DNA of 6,170 bases, from the NCBI GenBank assembly GCA_002509745.1, contig DAWK01000084.1, positions 1-6,170 of the forward strand. Direction: 5' to 3'. Position numbers and translations under genes: made by a program. Positions 1 through 4,671 of the stretch are shown in pieces. This DNA is from Methanobacteriaceae archaeon UBA349 (GTDB lineage Archaea; Methanobacteriota; Methanobacteria; Methanobacteriales; Methanobacteriaceae). Every line of letters starts with the position of its first letter. The stretch's first letter is position 1. The notes under the pieces were generated by a model. It searched no databases, was not told where the DNA came from, and saw only the letters and a list, made by a program, of their open reading frames with translations.

Positions 1-177
1 TTTGGTGTGAATGAGGATAAAGTATTCTTGGAAAATCATTTCAGTGATTTGAAATCGGAAAATCTAGAAAATAGTGAGTTCGAAAAAAGAACTGCAGAAG
101 CACTGGAAAGATATGAAAAAGGCCAATTTACAGAAATGAGTGCCAAGAAATTCTTAAAAACTTTAGGGAAATGGTAG
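1..177 (+). CDS. C-terminal tail of an antitoxin-like protein (partial, 5' end outside the window)
   Basis: Frame 1 is open from the window edge to a TAG at 175-177, giving 58 residues. The tail is hydrophilic and highly charged, ending ALERYEKGQFTEMSAKKFL and then KTLGKW. The pattern of an acidic/basic helix, a short turn with G-x-F, then S-x-x-x-FL-x-x-L and a final Trp resembles the C-terminal, toxin-binding end of small RelB/Phd-type antitoxins in archaea. That is a family impression, not a motif proof. The N-terminal DNA-binding part lies outside the window. No toxin follows on the plus strand: the next 358 bp hold no convincing gene, so the partner is either upstream or lost. It could also be the end of an unrelated small charged protein. 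The reading frame is secure; the function is tentative. Confidence 0.55.
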   Translation, partial: FGVNEDKVFLENHFSDLKSENLENSEFEKRTAEALERYEKGQFTEMSAKKFLKTLGKW

Positions 178-535
178 ATAAGGAAAATTTGCTTTCATTT
201 ATTTTTTTACAGATACTAATTTCAAAATAATTCATTTTTCACTAATTTTAATTATAAGACTTCATTTTCTTATCTTCAATACCTTAAGGATATAGGACTT
301 ATTAGAAGAAAATTTTAAATGAATAAAACGAAATTATATATTATTCTAATTTAAATGAAATAATAGAAGAACTTTATTCCATTGAATCAAGTTATAAAAA
401 ATTTTAAAAGTTCATTTTTCTTATAAACAATAATTTTAGGAATAAATTTTTATATGAACCATATTAAAGGTTACCACAATATTTTATCAATTTCTCAGCT
501 TTTTAATGAGATTTACACGAATACGAGTTATTTAA
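178..535. other. AT-rich intergenic stretch with short decayed-looking frames
   Basis: No convincing gene is visible in these 358 bp on either strand. Two short plus-strand frames look more protein-like than the rest but lack usable starts. One, at 220-315, ends YLKDIGLIRRKF and recalls the end of a winged helix. The other, at about 330-407, ends EELYSIESSYKKF. They may be remnants of lost genes, possibly including a former partner of the antitoxin-like tail or of HsdS, but both could be chance. A 30-codon frame, ATG 454 to TGA 546, overlaps the hsdS start by 11 nt. Confidence 0.5.
447..455 (+). promoter_or_regulatory. Candidate archaeal TATA box for hsdS
   Basis: TTTTTATAT follows an A-rich stretch (AATAAA) that could act as a BRE. 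A start about 25 bp downstream would fall near 478, giving a leader of roughly 55 nt before the hsdS ATG. The surroundings are very AT-rich, and a second TATA-like run (TTATATATTA, about 334-343) lies further up, so the assignment is tentative. Confidence 0.35.
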
Positions 536-1723
536 ATGAGCGATGAATACACATCAGCAGCAGAATGGGAAGAGGTGAATCTTTTCAAATATATGGCCAT
601 GGTCAAATCTGGTGTTGTAAAATTCAGTGGATTTAAAAAATACATATCTACTAATTCATCCGTATCATCCAGAATAACTTATCATGTCGAGCTTACCTAC
701 GATTCCCGGCCTAATAATGCCAATATGGAATTTAAAGAAAATGACATAATATTTGCTAAGGCCAAAAATAATGCTCATGTTTATTTAATTGATTCTGATT
801 CTAGTGATAATTTGTATTCAACTGGATTTTTTGGTTTAAGAATTAAAAATAATGATAAAATACTGCCAAAATTTGTATTTTACTGGCTGCGGAGTAATTT
901 ATTCCAAAAAGAAAAGGATAGAAATTGCAAAGGAATAATTAAGGAATCTATTAATTGTTCAGCATTAAAAAATTTTGTAATTCCCCTTCCACCCATGGAA
1001 ACCCAAAAGGAAATTGTGGAAATCCTTGAAAGGGCTGAAAAATTAAAGGAATGGCGACAAAAGTCAGAAAAATTATCGGCTGACTATTTGAAGAGGGTAT
1101 TCTTGGAGATGTTTGGTGATCCTTTTACAAATCCAAATATCTGGGAAGAAAAAACATTGGGTGATGCATGTTATACCATAAAAGATGGATTACATACGGT
1201 TCGCTATAAAGATCAAGGAATTCCATTTATTTTTGCTAAAGATATTATAAATGGGCCTGATGATTTTAAAAACAATGGCTCTAGTAAATATATTGGTCTG
1301 GCAGATTATCTAAAATTTATAAATAAATGCCGTCCTGAAAAGGGTGATGTTCTTTATACAAAAGGGTTTAAAACTGGATTTGCTAAATATGTTGATAATG
1401 ATCATGATTTTTCTATTTGTGAGCATTTAGCAGTTTTGAAATTTGATGAAAATCAAATTAATGGCCTCTTTTTAGAGCATATTTTAAATTCAGATTACTG
1501 CTATAATCAATCCAGGATATTTACTCGAGATGCATTTAATCAAAATCTGGTAATTGCTCAGATGAAAAGAATAAAAATAATGGTTCCCCCCATTGATCTC
1601 CAAAACCAATTCGCAGATTTTGTGCAGGAAATAGAAATTCAAAAATCTCAACTAGCTGAATCCAAAAAAGAGATTGATGGAATATTTGATAATGTCATGG
1701 CTAGTGTATTTGAAGAGGAATAA
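536..1723 (+). CDS. hsdS: Type I restriction-modification specificity subunit (HsdS), without adjacent HsdM or HsdR
   Basis: This 395-residue protein has the full two-half HsdS layout. The first target-recognition domain spans about 11-147, starting WEEVNL and containing the FKKYIS, SRI, ELTYDSRP, DIIFAKAK and STGFFGLR blocks of one TRD subtype. The central conserved helix is about 148-196 (IPLPPMETQKEIVEILERAE, then LKEWR and MFGDPF). The second TRD spans about 203-347, starting WEEKTLGD, with the block GDVLYTKGF. The distal conserved helix is 349-395 (VPPIDLQNQFADFV onward). HsdS sets the DNA target by holding two methyltransferase subunits; each TRD reads one half of a bipartite site. Length is normal and there is no frameshift, so it looks intact. 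ATG 536 directly follows an in-frame TAA at 533-535 and has no Shine-Dalgarno. A later ATG at 593 would cut the first TRD. No hsdM or hsdR is present on either side here, so it is an orphan locally, serving a system elsewhere, or a leftover. Confidence 0.93.
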   Translation: MSDEYTSAAEWEEVNLFKYMAMVKSGVVKFSGFKKYISTNSSVSSRITYHVELTYDSRPNNANMEFKENDIIFAKAKNNAHVYLIDSDSSDNLYSTGFFGLRIKNNDKILPKFVFYWLRSNLFQKEKDRNCKGIIKESINCSALKNFVIPLPPMETQKEIVEILERAEKLKEWRQKSEKLSADYLKRVFLEMFGDPFTNPNIWEEKTLGDACYTIKDGLHTVRYKDQGIPFIFAKDIINGPDDFKNNGSSKYIGLADYLKFINKCRPEKGDVLYTKGFKTGFAKYVDNDHDFSICEHLAVLKFDENQINGLFLEHILNSDYCYNQSRIFTRDAFNQNLVIAQMKRIKIMVPPIDLQNQFADFVQEIEIQKSQLAESKKEIDGIFDNVMASVFEEE

Positions 1724-1742
1724 TTTTATTCGCTGTGTTTTT

Positions 1743-1777
1743 GAATAATTAATTTTCATGACTTAATTTTTTTATTC
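1743..1777. terminator. Weak bidirectional terminator between hsdS and the toxin gene
   Basis: The arms GAATAA (1743-1748) and TTATTC (1772-1777) are inverted, with further TTAA/TTAA complementarity inside and a run of seven T at 1767-1773. This fits a T-rich archaeal stop for hsdS. On the minus strand, T content is poorer. The stem is short and AT-only, so support is modest. Confidence 0.35.
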
Positions 1778-1800
1778 ATAAAATCAATAAACACTCACTA

Positions 1801-2070
1801 TTAACCATAAATTCGGTCATGGTGATCGTAATCATCAATTATAATACTCTCTGGGTCTTCATGATAAATCAATACAAAATCGCCCACATGGGCCCGTCTT
1901 TCACCACTGAGATTTCCTTTTAGTGGTTTGTAATGTTCAGGATTTCTTATTATTTGTTTAATCTTTTTTTCTACATGCTGGTACTGGACCTGGTTCTTGT
2001 GAGAAAGTTTTTCCAGCTTATGGTGGGCGGTGTGGGATATTAAAACATTCTTATGGAAGTCGTTACCCAA
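1801..2070 (-). CDS. RelE/ParE-superfamily type II toxin (mRNA interferase-like)
   Basis: This 89-residue basic protein has the RelE-fold order. A helical N-terminal half (HHKLEKL, VEKKIKQIIRNPEHY, about 16-47) is followed by the strand-rich core: KPLKGNLSGERR (48-59), HVGDFVLIY (61-69), IIIDDYDHHDRIY (76-88). The phrases 'KPL+G...G.RR.H.G.FVLIY' and a terminal 'DYDHHD.IY' are typical of archaeal and bacterial RelE/StbE toxins, which cleave mRNA at the ribosome. The His-rich end may supply the catalytic residues, by analogy with YafQ-like members. The codon at 2070 is TTG, a rare start. AGGAAAT stands directly before it, a poor fit to the GGTGA sites used elsewhere here. No in-frame ATG lies upstream before a stop. 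It overlaps the upstream 51-codon frame by 31 nt, the usual layout for a cotranscribed antitoxin. It converges on hsdS. Family assignment is firm; activity is unknown. Confidence 0.85.
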   Translation of the reverse strand: MGNDFHKNVLISHTAHHKLEKLSHKNQVQYQHVEKKIKQIIRNPEHYKPLKGNLSGERRAHVGDFVLIYHEDPESIIIDDYDHHDRIYG

Positions 2071-2195
2071 ATTTCCTGAATTTGAAACAAGTATTCCTTT
2101 AACTGGTGACAGTTACCTTTTTTAACTTCTGCCTTAATTCTATCCAGTTCTTCCCAATATTCATAATTTATTGGAGGATATATTCCTTTTTTCAT
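2040..2195 (-). CDS. Small candidate antitoxin overlapping the toxin start (51 aa, possibly truncated)
   Basis: ATG at 2195-2193 opens a 51-residue frame ending at TAA 2042-2040. It begins MKKGIYPPINYEYWEELDRI, continues with the charged stretch KAEVKKGN, and ends in a weaker, less protein-like tail (EIWVTTSIRMF). The position, immediately upstream of a RelE toxin and overlapping it by 31 nt, is the main argument for an antitoxin. The amphipathic N-terminal half supports real coding. I recognise no ribbon-helix-helix, AbrB or Phd DNA-binding motif. It is short for an antitoxin (commonly 60-90 residues). An indel around 2070-2100 may have cut off the true C-terminus and cost the toxin its ATG. 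No good Shine-Dalgarno precedes it (AATGGGTTTTAATA). Coding is plausible, function inferred from context. Confidence 0.5.
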   Translation of the reverse strand: MKKGIYPPINYEYWEELDRIKAEVKKGNCHQLKEYLFQIQEIWVTTSIRMF

Positions 2196-2324
2196 TATTA
2201 AAACCCATTAAATCAAATAAAAGACTTAATTAATCATCATGTCCGGTTTTTGAACATTCCTTAAATCAATTTTGTTTTGCTTAGTTATTATTTTATTTAA
2301 TATTATTAATTAAATTATAGGTAA

Positions 2325-2332
2325 TTTTATAA
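2325..2332 (+). promoter_or_regulatory. TATA box ahead of the structured RNA candidate
   Basis: TTTTATAA is centred about 26 bp before position 2354, the first paired base of the RNA hairpin below. That is the normal archaeal TATA-to-start spacing. It sits inside an imperfect palindrome, AGGTAATTTTATAACCT (2319-2335), whose AGGT/ACCT arms could also bind a regulator. Confidence 0.45.
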
Positions 2333-2353
2333 CCTTTGAAAACAATCTTCTAT

Positions 2354-2429
2354 TTCAGGTAATTCCTGGGGGCCTGCACCCTATTTGGCTGCACACGAGC
2401 TCACGTTCCGAAGGCCCTCGGGTACTGAA
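2354..2429 (+). ncRNA. Candidate structured non-coding RNA (GC-rich island with long hairpin)
   Basis: A sharply GC-rich block sits in an otherwise very AT-rich gap, a classic sign of a structured RNA in low-GC archaea. TTCAG (2354-2358) pairs with CTGAA (2425-2429). After a small internal loop, 2365-2375 (CCTGGGGGCCT) pairs with 2412-2422 (AGGCCCTCGGG) in 11 unbroken base pairs, two of them G-U. Inside, 2376-2392 can form a small hairpin (GCA/TGC plus CC/GG) and 2395-2406 another (ACG/CGT), giving a three-way-junction shape. The G-U pairs favour the plus strand; on the minus strand they become A-C mismatches. A TATA box lies 26 bp upstream and a T-rich stretch follows at 2430-2447. It matches no RNA class I can name: not tRNA, 5S, SRP or RNase P RNA, and not a riboswitch I recognise. 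It may be a free small RNA or a leader element for the frame at 2469. Confidence 0.5.
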
Positions 2430-2430
2430 T

Positions 2431-2447
2431 TATACTTATTCTATTTT
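2431..2447 (+). terminator. T-rich stretch after the RNA candidate
   Basis: TATACTTATTCTATTTT follows the closing stem directly. Archaeal polymerase often stops at such T-rich tracts without a separate hairpin. In this AT-rich context it is only weak evidence for an end. Confidence 0.3.
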
Positions 2448-2468
2448 AAAACCTAAATTAAGATTTTA

Positions 2469-2585
2469 ATGCCAGCCATTACTAAAATAAAAGCCATTAT
2501 TCAATTATTCCGGCCAGATTTATCACTAGCTGCAGGAATATATGTGGTGGTAGGTGAATGTTGGATAGGGGTTATTAAAAAATAA
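2469..2585 (+). pseudogene. Truncated N-terminus of a UbiA-family prenyltransferase
   Basis: ATG 2469 opens 38 codons ending at TAA 2583-2585. Residues 1-30, including IKAIIQLFRPDLSLAAG and then IYVVVGE, match the start of archaeal UbiA-type prenyltransferases: the 'FRP...AG...VVVG' first membrane helix just before the first Asp-rich loop. These enzymes attach isoprenoid chains in lipid or quinone synthesis; some make the archaeal ether lipid DGGGP. The family normally has about 280-300 residues and eight or nine membrane helices. Here the match stops after GE and eight unrelated residues (CWIGVIKK) follow, so both catalytic Asp motifs are missing. It is almost surely a remnant of an inactivated or duplicated gene, or possibly a reused short membrane peptide. 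No Shine-Dalgarno is seen. Its stop abuts the convergent regulator's stop with no spacer. Confidence 0.7.
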
Positions 2586-3044
2586 TCACGAAACTAATGA
2601 ATTTGCTTTTAAAGACTTTTTTTCTGAAATCTCTTTTTTATTATTATTTTTATTATTAGATGATTCTTTTAATTCTATTTTATCGAATACGTGATCAACA
2701 ATGTCCATGATTTCTTGATCTTTGCTAGTTTCTTTAGAATCATCTATCTTGTAAATATTAATTTGTTTTTCAATTTCTATATTAGATAATATATTTTGAA
2801 ATGCACTTATGGCCTTCATGGCGGGGGAATTCATATCTGCTTTGTAAAACTGCCCATTTCCTTCTTTTTTAGTTTCTTTTATGAGATGGTAATCTTCTAA
2901 TTTGTTAAAAAATTCGTAAAGAGTTCCTCTTGCAATTCCGGCATATTCGGCCATATCTTTTTTTGTATATTCATTGTAAGGGTGGGATATAAGAAGATCT
3001 ATCACCTTTACTTGAGGGTAACTACCAAAAATTTCTGTTAACAT
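2586..3044 (-). CDS. Winged-helix DNA-binding transcriptional regulator, probably autoregulated
   Basis: This 152-residue protein begins MLTEIFGSYPQVKVIDLLIS, a common opening of archaeal winged-helix regulators. A helix-turn-helix spans about 25-56 (YTKKDMAEYAG, then RGTLYEFFNKLEDYHLI as recognition helix), followed by a wing, KETKKEGNGQFYKAD (56-70). A helical segment (about 71-125) may serve for dimerisation. The last 25 residues are low complexity (SSNNKNNNKKEISEKKS), unusual for the family, so the end may be newly acquired. The ATG at 3044 is supported by AGAGGT at 3056-3051, six bases away. A TATA box at 3090-3083 and an inverted repeat between it and the predicted start indicate its own, probably self-repressed, promoter. 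It is divergent from a second small winged-helix gene at 3186. No ligand-binding domain is visible, so its signal and targets are unknown. Confidence 0.85.
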   Translation of the reverse strand: MLTEIFGSYPQVKVIDLLISHPYNEYTKKDMAEYAGIARGTLYEFFNKLEDYHLIKETKKEGNGQFYKADMNSPAMKAISAFQNILSNIEIEKQINIYKIDDSKETSKDQEIMDIVDHVFDKIELKESSNNKNNNKKEISEKKSLKANSLVS

Positions 3045-3055
3045 TTTTAAACCTC

Positions 3056-3080
3056 TGATTGTTCATATTTTGGACAATCA
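3056..3080 (-). promoter_or_regulatory. Inverted-repeat operator of the winged-helix regulator gene
   Basis: TGATTGTTC (3056-3064) and GGACAATCA (3072-3080) are inverted copies with one mismatch, separated by seven bases. Centre-to-centre spacing is 16 bp, about one and a half DNA turns, compatible with a dimer-bound repressor site. It lies between the minus-strand TATA box and the predicted start near 3061, and touches the Shine-Dalgarno. A protein bound here would block polymerase, which fits autorepression by the downstream regulator (inference). Confidence 0.6.
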
Positions 3081-3082
3081 AT

Positions 3083-3097
3083 AATATAAATTTTTTG
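3083..3097 (-). promoter_or_regulatory. BRE and TATA box of the minus-strand regulator
   Basis: Read on the minus strand, CAAAAAA (3097-3091) then TTTATATT (3090-3083) fits the archaeal BRE-TATA consensus well. The expected start is about 25 bp further, near 3061, leaving a leader of about 17 nt with AGAGGT before the ATG at 3044. Confidence 0.55.
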
Positions 3098-3156
3098 TAC
3101 TTTATCATTTACTTAAATATCATTTTTTATTATTACTATTTTAAAAAAACATAATA

Positions 3157-3165
3157 TTTATATTT
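3157..3165 (+). promoter_or_regulatory. TATA box of the small plus-strand winged-helix gene
   Basis: TTTATATTT is centred near 3161. A start about 25 bp downstream falls on or beside the ATG at 3186, predicting a leaderless or nearly leaderless mRNA. This agrees with the absence of a Shine-Dalgarno before that ATG. Confidence 0.5.
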
Positions 3166-3185
3166 ATTAAAAACTAATTGGTATC

Positions 3186-3461
3186 ATGAATTCTGAGGTT
3201 CCTCTAGAATACATTATTCTCATAAATTTGTTAAGACATGCTTATGTAGGTAAAAGACACACTCCTCTAGACAATGCAGTGAAAGGAATTCCTTCTCATG
3301 AATTAAAAGATGCTAAAAAAGCTCTTAAATATTTAATTAGAATAAGATGGTTAAATCCAAAGAAAACAGGTCATGGACTGGATGTTTCGATTAATCCAAG
3401 ATTTTTAAATGAAATAAAAAATATTCCCGAAATAAAAAGAGTATTTAATAATGATTTTTGA
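3186..3461 (+). CDS. Small winged-helix-like protein of 91 residues, family without known function
   Basis: The protein reads as a compact helix-turn-helix with a wing. Helix 1 is about 7-19 (LEYIILINLLRHA). Then comes GKRHTPLDNAVKGIPSHE (22-39). A recognition-type helix follows at about 40-54 (LKDAKKALKYLIRIRWL), then a wing, KKTGHGLDVSINPRFLNEI (59-77). The pattern 'K.RHT...NA.KGIP.HE..DAKKALK.LIR..WL..K.TGHG..VSINPR' recalls a set of small archaeal hypothetical proteins, probably DNA binding. I cannot give a partner or target. It is transcribed divergently from the regulator at 3044, sharing 141 bp, which suggests a regulatory pair. Its TGA at 3459-3461 touches the TAG of the convergent DUF2115 gene. 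The start is supported by TATA spacing rather than by a ribosome-binding site. Confidence 0.78.
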   Translation: MNSEVPLEYIILINLLRHAYVGKRHTPLDNAVKGIPSHELKDAKKALKYLIRIRWLNPKKTGHGLDVSINPRFLNEIKNIPEIKRVFNNDF

Positions 3462-3992
3462 CTAAACACTATCATCCTGCACACTAACACAGAAGCGACA
3501 CAGTGCACTAGGAGTATTGATTTGTTTTTCCTTAACCGGACAATAATAAACACCATTTTCATATCTTAAAACAAAACCACCCGGAAACTTAGTTCCCACC
3601 GGGTGAATTGACTCTTCTCTGACAAAAGCAGTGTAGGTGGCCACAATACGAGCAATCTTCTGAAAACAAAGCTCGTGATGACTTCGGGCCTCATTTTTTT
3701 GCATTTCCAAGACCTGCAAAAAATCCTTTAACTTTTTATTATTTACTAAACCCTCGTAATGGGTCTTATCTTCTTTAATATCTTTTATTCTAATGAAAAA
3801 GGCCCGAGTAAATCTTTCAATATATTCTTTTTGCTCGGGTAATGGCATGAACTTAGCATCTTCCTTCAGATACCCACTTGCATCCATAATTTCTTTAATA
3901 TGGATATTACGGGACTCTTTTTTTAGAATCTCTTGAAGATCCATTTTGCTGAGGGGAATTGTAAAATCAATATTATCAATATTTTTTAACAT
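3462..3992 (-). CDS. DUF2115 (UPF0305) family protein, copy 2
   Basis: This is a methanogen protein of unknown function. The C-terminal signature is clear: IHPVGTKFPGGF (about 129-140), then YYCPVKEKQ, with cysteines near 151, 165 and 168 in a C-x13-C-x2-C array that could bind zinc or an iron-sulfur cluster (inference; three Cys only, with His nearby). The N-terminal half is helical, with the block LQEILKKESRNIHIKEIMDASG also seen in the neighbouring paralogue. I chose ATG 3992-3990, 176 residues. GTGA at 4001-3998 stands five bases before it and matches the site used by the sister gene. An alternative start takes that same GTG (4001) as the codon and adds three residues. It lies 90 bp after the paralogue, same direction, with no clear promoter of its own, so cotranscription is likely. 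No transmembrane or signal sequence is present. Confidence 0.88.
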   Translation of the reverse strand: MLKNIDNIDFTIPLSKMDLQEILKKESRNIHIKEIMDASGYLKEDAKFMPLPEQKEYIERFTRAFFIRIKDIKEDKTHYEGLVNNKKLKDFLQVLEMQKNEARSHHELCFQKIARIVATYTAFVREESIHPVGTKFPGGFVLRYENGVYYCPVKEKQINTPSALCRFCVSVQDDSV

Positions 3993-4081
3993 ATAATTCA
4001 CGTAATTACTGATTTTTTTGATTAAAAGTGCTTATTACTTTTTAAGATTTTTTCTAATTAATTGAATTTAAATAACCTTTT

Positions 4082-4606
4082 TTAAACACTTTCATCCTGT
4101 TCTGCAATACAAAAACCACATACTGCACCGGGATTGTCCTTTTGACTTTCTTTTACCGGGCAAAAATAGGTCTCACCTTCTAATTTAACCTCAAAACCTC
4201 CAGGAAATGGTGTTCCCGGGGGATGAATGGGTTCATCCAGGACAAAAGTGGTGTAAACTGATATTATCATGTAAATCTTAAAAAATGAATGATTGAAATC
4301 CTCATTTACATCATTATTTGCTTTTTGTACTTTTAATAAATCAAGAGCGGATTTCAAATCTTCAAAGTCTAATTTTCCGGAATATTGGGCATTATCATTT
4401 TTCAAATCAGTTATTCTTATGATAAAACCATTCACATAAGCTTTTACAAACTTTTTTCTATAATCTGCCTGTATATAGATGGCATCTTCATGAATAAAAT
4501 TACTAGCTGAGATTATGTCAGAGATACCTATGGGACGGGCCTCTTTTTGCAGGATTTCTAATAATTCCTGTTTAGATAATTCCTTTTCCCAGTTTAAATC
4601 CAGCAT
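4082..4606 (-). CDS. DUF2115 (UPF0305) family protein, copy 1
   Basis: This 174-residue protein is a tandem paralogue of the downstream gene. Shared blocks: LLEILQKEARPIGISDIISAS (about 15-35), IIRITDLKND (62-71), IHPPGTPFPGGF (127-138), CPVKESQKDNPGAVCGFC (149-166) and AEQDESV at the end. C149, C163 and C166 are in the same C-x13-C-x2-C spacing, so the likely metal site is kept in both copies. Outside these blocks the two have clearly diverged, suggesting an old duplication with separate roles or a heteromer. The ATG at 4606 has GTGAT four to eight bases before it. It starts 85 bp after the helicase stop; that gap carries a tandem 11-bp repeat but no strong TATA box. The function is unknown. 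Proximity to a Hel308-type helicase hints at, but does not show, a DNA-related role. Confidence 0.9.
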   Translation of the reverse strand: MLDLNWEKELSKQELLEILQKEARPIGISDIISASNFIHEDAIYIQADYRKKFVKAYVNGFIIRITDLKNDNAQYSGKLDFEDLKSALDLLKVQKANNDVNEDFNHSFFKIYMIISVYTTFVLDEPIHPPGTPFPGGFEVKLEGETYFCPVKESQKDNPGAVCGFCIAEQDESV

Positions 4607-4650
4607 AAAATCACTTTTTATTTTACTTTTTTATTTTTAGAATAAAATAA

Positions 4651-4671
4651 TTAGAATTCTATTAGAATTCT
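4651..4671. repeat. Tandem 11-bp direct repeat between the helicase and DUF2115 genes
   Basis: TTAGAATTCTA (4651-4661) is followed at once by TTAGAATTCTT (4662-4672), matching in 10 of 11 positions. Each unit is nearly palindromic (TAGAATTCTA). The 11-bp period puts both copies on about the same DNA face, as expected for a side-by-side protein site upstream of the DUF2115 gene. It may be chance in AT-rich DNA. Confidence 0.5.

Noticed and set aside
220..407. Short frames ending LKDIGLIRRKF and EELYSIESSYKKF as genes
   Set aside because: Neither has a usable start or ribosome-binding site, and both are under 35 codons; kept only as possible remnants.
571..595. AGAGGTGA (571-578) followed by ATG at 593, as an internal start for hsdS
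   Set aside because: Spacing of 14 nt is too long, and the bases encode EEVN of the WEEV motif that normally opens a recognition domain; starting at 593 would damage it.
2391..2415. Similarity of ACACGAGCT...GTTCCGAAGGC to conserved 16S rRNA segments
   Set aside because: The words match only in short pieces and not in correct order or spacing; no longer rRNA stretch surrounds them, so chance is more likely than an rRNA fragment.
2354..2429. tRNA or tRNA-fragment attachment site
   Set aside because: No D-arm, anticodon stem or GTTCGAA-type T-loop in proper spacing, and no CCA-ready acceptor stem.
3371..3562. Minus-strand 63-codon open frame
   Set aside because: It lies antisense to the end of the 91-residue gene and out of frame within the DUF2115 gene; composition shows no protein character.
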